The position numbers and the translations under genes were made by a program. From NCBI GenBank assembly GCA_937870755.1, contig CALMZV010000063.1, forward strand, positions 1-63,058: 63,058 nucleotides of DNA. Reading direction: 5' to 3'. The notes below the pieces were generated by a model. It made no database searches. It was not told the DNA's origin and saw only the letters and a program-made list of their open reading frames with translations. Every line of letters begins with the position of its first letter. The first letter of the stretch is position 1. The stretch comes from an uncultured Methylocystaceae bacterium (lineage in GTDB: Bacteria > Pseudomonadota > Alphaproteobacteria > Rhizobiales > Beijerinckiaceae). Below are positions 44,292 through 54,690 of the stretch, in pieces.

Positions 44292-46598
44292 ATGAGTCTG
44301 CCTGCCATGGACGATCGGGCGACCACGCCCGCAACCGCGACGGGTCGCGATCTCGCTACCCCGCAGGCGCGCGGCCTCGCCTATCCGGACGTCTCGGCGC
44401 GCCAGTTCGAGTCGCAGGCCGCGTCGCCGTTTCTGGTCTATCTCGGCATCTTTCTGAAACATTGGCGTCTCGTCGTCGCCATCTGCGCGGCTTCGCTGGT
44501 TCTCGGCCTGATCGTCACGTTTCTGATGCCGCGCATCTACACGGCGACCACGACCATCCAGATCGATCGCGAGGCCGCCAAGGTCATCCGCTCGCAGGAC
44601 GCCTCCGTCGAGAACCCGCTCGACCCGCAGTTTTACACCACGCAGTACGAACTGCTGAAGAGTCGCGCGCTCGCCGAGCGCGTCGTCGATGCGCTGTCTC
44701 TGGCGGGGCTGCCCGGCTTCGCCGAAGGCGAGCCTTCGGCCCTGTCGCGACTTTTCGATCGCATCTTCTCCAAGGAGGACTCGGACGCCGAGATCTCCCG
44801 CCGTCGGCGGCTGGCGGCCAACGTCGTGATGAAGGGGCTCAGCATCCAGCCCGTTCCGCTGTCGCGCATCGTGAAGGTCAATTTCAGCCATCGCGACGCC
44901 ACGCTCGCCCAGCGCATCAGCGCGTCCACCGCCGAGAATTTCGTGGCCATGACGCTGGATCGCCGGTTTGCGGCGTCCTCCTATGCGCGCGACTTTCTCG
45001 ACGAGAAGATACAGCAGGTCAAACTCAAACTCGAGGAAAGCGAAAAGCAGGTCGTCGCTTATGCCCGGCAGCAGGGCATCGTGAACGTCGACGAGAAGAT
45101 CTCGGTCGCCGGCGCCAATCTCAAGGCCCTCAACGAATCGCTGGCGGAAGCCACCGCCGAACGCATCAAGACCGAACAGTTGTGGGCGCAGGCGCAGGTC
45201 GCCAACGGCGCCGGCCTGCCGCAGGTGATGAACGACAAGCTGATCGAGAAGGCGCGCGAGAAGCGCGCCCAGCTGATGGCCGACTATCAGGACAAGCTGC
45301 GGCTGATGAAGCCTGATTTTCCGGAGATGCGGCAGATTCAGGCGCAGATCGTCGAATACGACCGCCAGATCGCGCGCCAGATCGATCTCGTCAAACGCTC
45401 GATCAAAACGCAGTTCGAAACCGCGCGCGACCAGGAGGCCTCGTTCGCCGCCAAGACCGAAAGCCTGAAGACCGAGGTGCTCGATCTGCGCAATCGCAGC
45501 ATCCAGTACAATATCCTCCAGCGCGAGGTCGACACCAACCGCTCGCTCTACGACGGGCTGTTGCAGCAGTATAAGGAAGTCGGCGTGACGGGCGCGGTCA
45601 CGACCAACAATGTCTCGATCATCGACAAGGCGGAAAAGCCGCTGACGCCGTCGAGCCCGCGGCTCATTCTCAATATCCCGCTCGCGCTGTTCCTCGGGCT
45701 TCTGGCCGCGCTCGGCACGATCGCCGTGCTGGAGATGCTCGACGATACGTTCAAGTCGGCCGAAGAAGTGGAATCGATGCTGGGCCTCACCGCGCTCGGC
45801 GTCGTTCCGATGATGAAGGAGGCCAAGGGCGCGTCCGAGCAGATGAACGTCGCCGCCGCAGTGGTGGGCGATCCGTTGTCGCCGATCGCCGAGGCCTATC
45901 GTTCGCTGCGCACGGCGCTGCAATTCTCCACGCCGGCCGGGGCGCCGAAGGTGCTTCTGGTCACCAGTTCGCAGCCGGGGGAGGGCAAGTCCACGACGAG
46001 CCTGTGCCTTGCCGCCAATTTCGCGCAGCTCGGGCTCCAGGTGCTGCTGATCGACGCCGATCTGCGCAAGGCCTCGCTGCACAAGACGCTCGGCGTCGAC
46101 AACAACCGCGGCCTTTCGAACGTGCTCGCCGGCGGCGTCGACGCCTCGCTCGTGGTTCACGAGAATGTCATCGACGGGGTGACGCTGCTGGCCTCCGGGC
46201 CGCTGCCGCCCAACCCCGCCGAACTGCTCGCAGGTCCCCAGTTCGCCTCCCTGCTGACCACCGCCAGCGAGAAGTTCGACGTCGTCATCATCGACGGTCC
46301 GCCGATCATGGGCCTGGCCGATGCGCCGGTCGTGGGCAGTCTGGTCGATGGCACGCTGCTCGTGATCGACTCGGGCAGGACGCGCCGGCGCATGGTGGCC
46401 GCCGCCGCCAAGCGCATGGCGCTCGCGCGCAGCTACATGGTGGGCGTCCTGCTGAACAAGTTCGAGCAGTCGAAGGCCGGCCATGCGTATGGTTACGGCT
46501 ACGGCTATGGATACGGCTACGGCGGCCTGAAATATTTCCACTACGGCGCCAACGACGGGACCGAGAAAAAGCCGGCGCAGTCGCTGTTGGGCCGGTGA
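44292..46598 (+). CDS. Polysaccharide co-polymerase / tyrosine autokinase, Wzc-like
   Basis: A 768-residue PCP-2a protein. The Wzz-type domain lies between membrane segments at about 56-78 and 455-480, with a long coiled-coil periplasmic part. The cytoplasmic BY-kinase has Walker A SSQPGEGKST (about 558-567), Walker A' LLIDADLRK (about 586-594) and Walker B VVIIDGPP (about 663-670). The C terminus carries a run of alternating Gly and Tyr (about 731-753) where autophosphorylation should occur. It sets chain length and controls export with Wza; the CpsB-type phosphatase encoded upstream would reset it. Confidence 0.95.
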   Translation: MSLPAMDDRATTPATATGRDLATPQARGLAYPDVSARQFESQAASPFLVYLGIFLKHWRLVVAICAASLVLGLIVTFLMPRIYTATTTIQIDREAAKVIRSQDASVENPLDPQFYTTQYELLKSRALAERVVDALSLAGLPGFAEGEPSALSRLFDRIFSKEDSDAEISRRRRLAANVVMKGLSIQPVPLSRIVKVNFSHRDATLAQRISASTAENFVAMTLDRRFAASSYARDFLDEKIQQVKLKLEESEKQVVAYARQQGIVNVDEKISVAGANLKALNESLAEATAERIKTEQLWAQAQVANGAGLPQVMNDKLIEKAREKRAQLMADYQDKLRLMKPDFPEMRQIQAQIVEYDRQIARQIDLVKRSIKTQFETARDQEASFAAKTESLKTEVLDLRNRSIQYNILQREVDTNRSLYDGLLQQYKEVGVTGAVTTNNVSIIDKAEKPLTPSSPRLILNIPLALFLGLLAALGTIAVLEMLDDTFKSAEEVESMLGLTALGVVPMMKEAKGASEQMNVAAAVVGDPLSPIAEAYRSLRTALQFSTPAGAPKVLLVTSSQPGEGKSTTSLCLAANFAQLGLQVLLIDADLRKASLHKTLGVDNNRGLSNVLAGGVDASLVVHENVIDGVTLLASGPLPPNPAELLAGPQFASLLTTASEKFDVVIIDGPPIMGLADAPVVGSLVDGTLLVIDSGRTRRRMVAAAAKRMALARSYMVGVLLNKFEQSKAGHAYGYGYGYGYGYGGLKYFHYGANDGTEKKPAQSLLGR
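46486..46526 (+). repeat. Tyr-Gly codon repeat in kinase tail
   Basis: A run of alternating tyrosine and glycine codons encodes the autophosphorylation cluster, seven Tyr-Gly pairs in about 14 residues. Slippage here could change the number of phosphorylatable tyrosines. Confidence 0.8.
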
Positions 46599-46599
46599 C

Positions 46600-47253
46600 G
46601 TGCACCGCAACCCGGCCATGCTGGCGGCGCTCGAACTTGCGGCATCGCCGGCGCTCGTCCGGCGCGCGCGTCGGCAGCCGCTGCCCGAGGGCGTGCTGGA
46701 GGTGATTCGCGCCGCGGCCGGCTCCGAGGAGACGCTGGCCGCCGCGGCGCGGGCCTTTCGCAAGGACCCGGCTTTCGTGCAGACCGCCGCCGCCTTCTAC
46801 GTGCAGCAACTGCTGCTGTTCTCCGGCGCCGACAGCTATCGCGTTCTGGGCGTGCCGCCCGGCGCCTCGCGCGAACAGATGCGCGAACACATGCGCTGGC
46901 TGATGGCCTGGCTGCATCCCGACCGCGCAAGCGACAGTTGGCGGGCCGTGTTCGCGGGCCGCGTGCTCGCAGCCTGGCGCGAGGCGGGCGGCAAACCGCC
47001 GGGCGCGCCCGCACCCGCGCGGGCGATCGCCTCGCGCAACAGGCGCCGCAGCATGATCGTGGCGAGCCAGGCATGGCGCATGCCTCTCGTGCGGCGGCGG
47101 CGGCGGCGCGGATGGCTATGGAAATGGGTTCCGCTGACGCTCGCCGCGAGCCTGGGCGCGATGATCTGGTGGCGCGCCGACGCAACGACCGCAGACGCCG
47201 CGCTCTGGCTCGAATCGCTTTTCAATTCCGCGTTCGACGCGTTCGCCGACTGA
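46600..47253 (+). CDS. Membrane-anchored J-domain protein
   Basis: A 217-residue protein. Residues 78-130 form a DnaJ-type J-domain: SYRVLGVPPGASREQMREHMRWLMAWLHPDRAS, with the HPD tripeptide at 106-108 that stimulates DnaK ATPase. A basic run of arginines precedes one membrane segment (about 172-192), so the J-domain would face the cytoplasm. There is no Gly/Phe region or zinc finger. The GTG start comes one base after the kinase stop. It is likely a dedicated co-chaperone for assembling the export machinery or kinase; this is inference from position. Confidence 0.82.
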   Translation: MHRNPAMLAALELAASPALVRRARRQPLPEGVLEVIRAAAGSEETLAAAARAFRKDPAFVQTAAAFYVQQLLLFSGADSYRVLGVPPGASREQMREHMRWLMAWLHPDRASDSWRAVFAGRVLAAWREAGGKPPGAPAPARAIASRNRRRSMIVASQAWRMPLVRRRRRRGWLWKWVPLTLAASLGAMIWWRADATTADAALWLESLFNSAFDAFAD

Positions 47254-47286
47254 GGCGCGCGGACAGGACAGGCAGGGAGCTGGAGA

Positions 47287-48534
47287 ATGGCCAATAGCGA
47301 TCGTCGCCGGAGGACGCGCCGGGCCGCGTGGACCGTCGGGATCCTGCTCGCCGCATTTCTCGGCTGGCGCATCGTGGCGCACGGCGTGGGCGATCTGCTT
47401 GCAGCCGTCGAGCCGGCGACGGCGTCGGCCTGGGATCGTCGTCATCCGGTCGCGCTCGGCGTTCTGGCGCAGGACCGGTTGAAGGCGCAGGGCGCGGAGC
47501 CCGCGCGCGCGGCCGCCGATTTCGCCGCGCGGCTTCTGGCGAACGACCCGCTGCATGCCGGCGCGCTCTCTCTTTACGGGCTGGCGATCGCGCAATCGGG
47601 CGCGCCCGAGCGCGCCGAAAGGATCATGCGCACGGCCGCCGCCCATGTGCCGTTCGATCTGGCGTCGCACGCCTGGCTCTACGAACGCGCGCTGAAGGCG
47701 CAGGATCGACTGGCGGCCTGGTCGCATCTCGACATGCTGCTGCGCGCGCGTCCCGGCATGGCCGACCGCGTCGGCGCCTCGCTCGTATCGCTGGTCGGTT
47801 CGGATCCGCAGGCCGAGGAGGGCTTCGCCCGGTTGATGGCCACATCGCCGCCCTGGCGTCCGGGACTCATGACCTATCTGGCGCGACATCATCCCGACAG
47901 GGAATCGCTGGCGCGCCTGTTCGGACGGCTTCAGAACTCCGGCGCGCCGCCGACCCTGCCGGAACTGCAGGCTTTTCTGGAGCGGCTCGCGCGCGAGGGC
48001 GATTACGACCGCGCCTATCTCGCATGGGTCGGCCACCTGCCGCGCGAGCGCCTGTCGAAACTCGGCCTCATGTACAATGCGCGCTTTCAGTATCCGGTCT
48101 CGAATCTTCCGTTCGACTGGGAGTTCTTTCCCGCGCCGGGCATGCGGCTGCGCGTGGTCGCGGATACAGATGAGCCAGCGCTCAAGGTCGAGTTCTTCGG
48201 CGCCAGGGTCGGCTTTGCCGGCGTCCGCCATTTTCTGGCGCTGGCGCCCGGCGACTATACGCTCTCGGGCATGGCCAGGACAGACGATCTGCAAAGCGCG
48301 CGCGGTCTGCGCTGGCGACTTTATTGCGCAACCGGCGCGATGGTGGAACTCGCCACCACGGAAAGTCTGAACATGACGACGCAGGCGCGTCCCTTCCGCG
48401 TGCCGTTCTCCGTGCCCGAAGCGGATTGCGGCACGCAGGTCATGGCGCTGGAATCTCCCGCGCGCATCGCCTCCGAATCGGCGATCAACGGAAGCGCGTC
48501 CTACTGGCGCCTGGATTTGGAAAGTCGCCGCTAG
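47287..48534 (+). CDS. Membrane-anchored TPR-like hypothetical protein
   Basis: A 415-residue protein with an N-terminal basic stretch and one membrane segment (about 14-33), then a periplasmic region. Residues 80-230 are helical with TPR character (LLANDPLHAGALSLYGLAIAQSGAPERAERIM). Residues 250-410 look like a beta-sandwich, with a short W-F-PG-R block (FDWEFFPAPGMRLRV) and a carbohydrate-binding-module-like end (SASYWRLDLESR). I know no name for the family, but TPR plus beta-sandwich proteins occur in exopolysaccharide loci, where they scaffold synthesis. GGGAG precedes the ATG. It follows the J-domain gene and ends the export operon. Confidence 0.75.
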   Translation: MANSDRRRRTRRAAWTVGILLAAFLGWRIVAHGVGDLLAAVEPATASAWDRRHPVALGVLAQDRLKAQGAEPARAAADFAARLLANDPLHAGALSLYGLAIAQSGAPERAERIMRTAAAHVPFDLASHAWLYERALKAQDRLAAWSHLDMLLRARPGMADRVGASLVSLVGSDPQAEEGFARLMATSPPWRPGLMTYLARHHPDRESLARLFGRLQNSGAPPTLPELQAFLERLAREGDYDRAYLAWVGHLPRERLSKLGLMYNARFQYPVSNLPFDWEFFPAPGMRLRVVADTDEPALKVEFFGARVGFAGVRHFLALAPGDYTLSGMARTDDLQSARGLRWRLYCATGAMVELATTESLNMTTQARPFRVPFSVPEADCGTQVMALESPARIASESAINGSASYWRLDLESRR

Positions 48535-48657
48535 TTCGCACCGCGTGCGCAGCCAAATTTCCGATAGGGTCGCCAATAACCTAGCGTCAACCAAATATAT
48601 CTAATAAAAACGGACAAACCCGAGCGGGGCCACGCTCGAGCTGGCGCGGGGGATGTC

Positions 48658-50553
<1,896 letters not shown>

Positions 50554-50554
50554 A

Positions 50555-50570
50555 GTCGCGCAGGCGCGAC
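50555..50570 (+). other. Intercistronic hairpin
   Basis: GTCGCG-CAGG-CGCGAC, a perfect 6-bp stem just after the dehydratase stop and before the aminotransferase ribosome site. It may stabilise the upstream message or modulate read-through. Confidence 0.35.
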
Positions 50571-50607
50571 GGGATCGTCGCCGTCGGTCAGAGAGGAGAG
50601 CGTGCGC

Positions 50608-51804
50608 ATGGCCACTGCAGTTCTGTCGAGCGCGGCGGCGCCGGTGGCGGGGCAGACATGGCCAATGTTCGCCGAGGACGAGATCGCCGACGTGGTCGCG
50701 GTCCTGCGTTCCGGCAAGGTCAATCAATGGACCGGCGACCGCGTCAAGCTGTTCGAGACGCGCTTTACGCAAAAGATGGGCTGCGCGCGCGGCCTCGCCC
50801 TCGCCAACGGCTCGCTCGCGCTCGAACTCGCGCTGAAGACGCTGGGCGTCGGGCCGGGGGACGAGGTGATCGTCACGCCGCGAAGCTTCGTGGCGTCCGC
50901 GTTCTGCGCCATGCTGGTCGGCGCGCGCCCCGTCTTTGCCGATATCGACCGCGACAGCGGAAACATCACGGCCCAAACCATCGCCGCCTGCATCACCGCG
51001 CGCACGCGCGCCATCGTGCCGGTTCATCTGGGCGGCTGGCCGTGCGACATGCCGCAGATCATGGCGTTGGCGGCGCGCCACAATTGCGTTGTCGTGGAGG
51101 ATTGCGCGCAGTCGCATGGCGCGGAGATCGACGGACGCCCGGCGGGCGCGTTCGGCCATGCGGCGGCCTGGTCGTTCTGTCAGGACAAAATCATGACGAC
51201 CGGCGGCGAGGGCGGCTTCGTCACGTTTCAGGACGCCGCGCACTGGGAGAAGGCATGGTCGTTCAAGGACCACGGCAAGAACTGGCGCGAGGTGAACTCC
51301 CCGCCGAAGGAGCCGGGCTTTCGCTGGTTGCATGATTCGGTGGGCACCAACTGGCGCATGACGGAGATGCAGGCCGCCATCGGCCTCAGGCAACTGGACA
51401 AGCTCGACGCGTGGCGCGACGCGCGCACGCGCAACGCGGCGATCTACGACCGCGCGCTCGCCGGCCTGCCCGCCATCCGCGCGCCATCGCCGCGCGCGGG
51501 CCTGCATCACGCTTTCTACAAGCACTACGTCTACGTGCGGCCGCAGGCGCTGAAACCGGGCGTGACGCGCGACACGCTGCTGGCGCTGCTGGCCGAGCGC
51601 GGCCTGCGCGCCTTTTCCGGCAGTTGCTCGGAAATCTATCGCGAGAAGGCGTTCGCCGATCTTGCGGTCGAGGCGTGTCCCAACGCGCGCGAACTCGGCG
51701 AGACGAGCCTGATGTTCGAGGTGCACCCGACGCTCGACCCTGCGCATGTCGAACGCTGCGCGCGTGGCGTGGCCGAAACCGTGGCCGGCGTGCAACGGGC
51801 GTGA
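50608..51804 (+). CDS. DegT/DnrJ/EryC1/StrS family sugar aminotransferase
   Basis: A 398-residue PLP-dependent aminotransferase. SFCQDKIMTTGGEGGFV holds the cofactor Lys194; LANGSLALELALKTLGVGPGDEV and VEDCAQSHGAEIDG are family blocks; SFKDHGKNW and GFRWLHDSVGTNWRMTEMQAAIG follow. Located just behind the dehydratase, it should aminate the 4-keto sugar, as PglE does. The ATG at 50608 has AGGAG nine bases upstream; GTG at 50602 is too close to that site. With the NeuD/PglD-like gene at 41779 the three steps to a UDP-diacetamido sugar are complete. Confidence 0.94.
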   Translation: MATAVLSSAAAPVAGQTWPMFAEDEIADVVAVLRSGKVNQWTGDRVKLFETRFTQKMGCARGLALANGSLALELALKTLGVGPGDEVIVTPRSFVASAFCAMLVGARPVFADIDRDSGNITAQTIAACITARTRAIVPVHLGGWPCDMPQIMALAARHNCVVVEDCAQSHGAEIDGRPAGAFGHAAAWSFCQDKIMTTGGEGGFVTFQDAAHWEKAWSFKDHGKNWREVNSPPKEPGFRWLHDSVGTNWRMTEMQAAIGLRQLDKLDAWRDARTRNAAIYDRALAGLPAIRAPSPRAGLHHAFYKHYVYVRPQALKPGVTRDTLLALLAERGLRAFSGSCSEIYREKAFADLAVEACPNARELGETSLMFEVHPTLDPAHVERCARGVAETVAGVQRA

Positions 51805-51853
51805 GCGTCCGCGCCGGGCGGGCCCGAAAAGCGGTTGACCGCCGGCGCGCGAT

Positions 51854-51886
51854 CGTTCCCGTGCGAACGGTTTTGCGCTATAGCGC
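51854..51886 (+). promoter_or_regulatory. Two palindromes ahead of the type I secretion genes
   Basis: CGTTC-CCGTGC-GAACG (51854-51869) and the perfect palindrome GCGCTATAGCGC (51875-51886) lie in the 142-base gap before the 51947 gene. TATAGC inside the second could be a -10 box, so the pair may form a promoter with an adjacent operator. The promoter assignment is weak. Confidence 0.35.
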
Positions 51887-51946
51887 TGTCCAGCATGTGT
51901 CCGGTTCGCGTGAACGCGTCACATCGACAACGCGCCAGGCAACCAT

Positions 51947-52495
51947 ATGGCCGCGAATTGGGTTCGGATTCTGTTGGGCGATCCTGCAGTCGCGGGCACG
52001 CGAACGGCTGCGCCGGTAGCCGCCAACGATTCGTACGCGCAGCCCGCGCCGCAGGACAGCATGGCGGCGGGCGCCGCATCGGGCGTTCTGGCCGGCCAGA
52101 CGGGCGTCTTCGAAATGTGGGGTCCGGGCGGGCCGGACGTCCAGGCTGCGCTCTTGCCGAACGTCGACCCGACCGCGCTGTCGCTTGGTCTTGGCGCGCA
52201 GGGCGCGCCGTGGCTTGGTCTTGGCGCGCAGGGCGCCGCGGCGCAGACGCCATGGCCGGCTGAGGAGCCGTTCGTTTATGCGACCGATTCTGCCGCGACG
52301 GTCGCGACCGGCGGGCCGCTCCCGCTCATGGGCGACTGGAGCGCTGCTTTCGCGGATTGGGCGACATTGCTCGCGCCGCCCGAGCGCGCCGCTTTCGATT
52401 CGAGCTTCGCGCAGACGGCGACGTCCCATATCGGCGCCGCGCCGCTTCTGGCGCCCGCCGCGCCGGATGTCTGGGTCGACGGAACGAAACCTTAG
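51947..52495 (+). CDS. Hypothetical Ala/Pro-rich acidic protein upstream of type I exporter
   Basis: A 182-residue protein of no recognised family. It is rich in Ala, Gly, Pro, Asp and Trp and has a single Lys near the C terminus. There is no signal peptide, membrane segment, Cys pair or RTX nonapeptide. Residues near 80-98 contain a 10-residue duplication (LGLGAQGAPW, then LGLGAQGA). Low lysine, acidity, lack of a Sec signal and position 38 bases before a type I ABC exporter suit a type I secretion passenger, or an accessory. This is inference; the ribosome site is weak, so expression is also unproven. Confidence 0.6.
   Translation: MAANWVRILLGDPAVAGTRTAAPVAANDSYAQPAPQDSMAAGAASGVLAGQTGVFEMWGPGGPDVQAALLPNVDPTALSLGLGAQGAPWLGLGAQGAAAQTPWPAEEPFVYATDSAATVATGGPLPLMGDWSAAFADWATLLAPPERAAFDSSFAQTATSHIGAAPLLAPAAPDVWVDGTKP
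52183..52236 (+). repeat. 24-bp direct repeat, 30-bp period
   Basis: Identical 24-base copies at 52183-52206 and 52213-52236 encode the two LGLGAQGA motifs of the 51947 protein. Identity at every codon position points to a recent duplication. Confidence 0.9.
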
Positions 52496-52533
52496 AGGTT
52501 GATCTTGCGCGCCGACGCTTCCGCCGAACGGAC

Positions 52534-54690
52534 ATGACGGCTTCGCCGCACCCCTCTCCCGACCCGCGGCCGCTCGACACGAGTCTGCGCGCGCTCTGCG
52601 GCATCGCCGCCTATTTCCGCATCGCCGCCGATCCTGTGCAACTCGCGCGCGAACTATCGATCGCCGACGCCGATTCCGACCCCGACCACGTGCTGCGCGC
52701 GGCCCTTCATCTGGGCCTGAAGGCGCGCAGAATCGACAGTCTCACGGCGGCGCGCCTCGCAACCCTGCCCTCGCCCTCGATCGTCCGGCTTCGGACCGGA
52801 GCGTTTGTCGTCTACGGCGGCAGGTTTCCCGATGGCGCGCATCGCATTGTCGATCCGATCACGCGGCAGGCCGAACGCATTTCGCTCGAAGATCTGTTCC
52901 GGCGCATCGAGCCGATGGCGCTTCTCGTCGCGCGCAGACTGGGCGGGCCCGGCGTCGATCCCGAGAGCTTCAATCTGCGCTGGTTCCTCCCGACCATCTG
53001 GCGCTATCGCAAGCCGCTCGCCCATGTGCTCGTCGCCTCGTTCTTCGTGCAGGTTTTCGCGCTCGTCTCGCCGCTGTTCTTTCAGGTGGTGATCGACAAG
53101 GTCGTCAGCCACAAGGGCTACGACACGCTGTTCGTTCTGATCCTCGGTCTGGTGGCGATCGGCCTGTTCGATGTCGTGCTGCAATATCTGCGCAGCTATG
53201 CGCTTTCGCACACGACCAACCGCATCGATGTCGAACTCGGACGGCGCCTGTTCGCGCATCTGTTCCGGCTGCCGATGAGCTATTTCGAAACGCGCGCCGC
53301 CGGACAGACGGTCGCGCGTGTGCGCGAACTGGAGACCATTCGTTCGTTCCTTACGGGCCAGGGGCTGTTTTCCGCGCTCGACCTCTTCTTCGCGATCGTG
53401 TTCATCGCGGTGCTGCTCGCCTATTCGTGGCGCCTGACGTTGATCGTGGTCGCCTCCATTCCGCTCTATATGATCATCGCCGCGCTGCTGCGCCCGGCGC
53501 TGCGCGAAAAGATCAACGAAAAATTCAATCGCGGCGCGGCGAGCCAGCAGATGCTGGTGGAGGCGATCGTCGGCGTGCAGACGGTAAAGGCCGCGGCCGT
53601 GGAGCCGGCCATGCAGACGCAGTGGGAGGAGAAGCTCGCGGCCTATGTCGCCTCCTCTTTCGACGCGGGACTGATCGGCGCCGGCGGACAGAGCGCCATC
53701 CAGTATGTGAACAAGCTGACGTCCGCAGCGCTCCTGCTGTTCGGCGCGAAAGCCGTGATCGACGGCGACCTCACGGTTGGCGAACTCGTCGCCTTCAACA
53801 TGATCGCCGGACAGGTGGCGCAGCCGATCCTGCGGCTGTCGCAGATCTGGCAGGACTTCCAGCAGGTGAAGATATCGGTCGATCGGCTCGGCGACATTCT
53901 GAACATGCCGCCGGAGCCGATGAACGCCGCGCACGGCAACCTGCCGCCGGCGCGTGGCGCGATCTCCCTGCGCAACGTGACGTTCCGGTATCGTCCCGGC
54001 GCGCCCGAGGTCTTGCGCAACATCAACCTGCACATACGGCCGGGCGAGGTCGTCGGCATTGTCGGGCGGTCCGGTTCCGGCAAATCGACGCTCGCCAAGC
54101 TCGTGCAGCGTTTCTATCTGCCCGAGGAGGGGCAGGTGCTGGTCGATGGCGTCGATGTCGCGCAGGTGTCGCCTGCCTGGCTGCGCCGCCAGGTGGGCGT
54201 GGTGCTGCAGGAAAACCTTCTGTTCAACCGGTCGATCCACGACAATATCGCGCTCGCCAATCCGGCGATGCCGCGCGCCCATGTGATCGCCGTCGCGCGG
54301 CTGGCCGGCGCCGACGAATTCATCGGCCATTTGCCGCAAGGCTACGACACGATCATCGAGGAGCGTGGCGCGAACCTGTCCGGCGGCCAGCGTCAGCGCA
54401 TCGCGATCGCCCGCGCGCTGGCGACCAATCCGCCGATCCTGATCTTCGACGAGGCGACGAGCGCGCTCGACTATGAGAGCGAGCGCGTGATCCAGCAGAA
54501 CATGCGCGAGATCGTGAAGAACCGCACGGTCGTCATCATCGCGCACAGGTTGCAGGCGGTGCGTCCATGCTCGCAGATCATAGGCCTGCACGAGGGTCGC
54601 ATCGTCGAAGCCGGCTCGCATGACGAACTGATCCGCCGCAACGGGCTCTATGCGCGCCTCTGGGCGTTGCAGAACGGAGCGGCGCCGTGA
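52534..54690 (+). CDS. Type I secretion ABC transporter (HlyB/PrtD-like)
   Basis: A 718-residue exporter. Residues 1-135 form a C39-like domain of the HlyB kind, in which the catalytic Cys-His pair of true peptidases appears to be lost. Six membrane segments span about 160-440. The ATPase has Walker A GIVGRSGSGKSTLAKL (about 508-523), signature LSGGQRQRIA and Walker B ILIFDEATSALD. It would export an unfolded protein across both membranes with the HlyD partner and a TolC-type channel. The ATG was chosen by domain fit. HlyD begins within its stop codon (GTGA). The protein is close to exporters of RTX proteins and rhizobial PrsD. Confidence 0.95.
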   Translation: MTASPHPSPDPRPLDTSLRALCGIAAYFRIAADPVQLARELSIADADSDPDHVLRAALHLGLKARRIDSLTAARLATLPSPSIVRLRTGAFVVYGGRFPDGAHRIVDPITRQAERISLEDLFRRIEPMALLVARRLGGPGVDPESFNLRWFLPTIWRYRKPLAHVLVASFFVQVFALVSPLFFQVVIDKVVSHKGYDTLFVLILGLVAIGLFDVVLQYLRSYALSHTTNRIDVELGRRLFAHLFRLPMSYFETRAAGQTVARVRELETIRSFLTGQGLFSALDLFFAIVFIAVLLAYSWRLTLIVVASIPLYMIIAALLRPALREKINEKFNRGAASQQMLVEAIVGVQTVKAAAVEPAMQTQWEEKLAAYVASSFDAGLIGAGGQSAIQYVNKLTSAALLLFGAKAVIDGDLTVGELVAFNMIAGQVAQPILRLSQIWQDFQQVKISVDRLGDILNMPPEPMNAAHGNLPPARGAISLRNVTFRYRPGAPEVLRNINLHIRPGEVVGIVGRSGSGKSTLAKLVQRFYLPEEGQVLVDGVDVAQVSPAWLRRQVGVVLQENLLFNRSIHDNIALANPAMPRAHVIAVARLAGADEFIGHLPQGYDTIIEERGANLSGGQRQRIAIARALATNPPILIFDEATSALDYESERVIQQNMREIVKNRTVVIIAHRLQAVRPCSQIIGLHEGRIVEAGSHDELIRRNGLYARLWALQNGAAP

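Noticed and set aside
52183-52236. RTX-like glycine-rich repeat for type I secretion
   Set aside because: The repeated LGLGAQGA lacks the Asp positions of GGxGxDxUx and occurs only twice.
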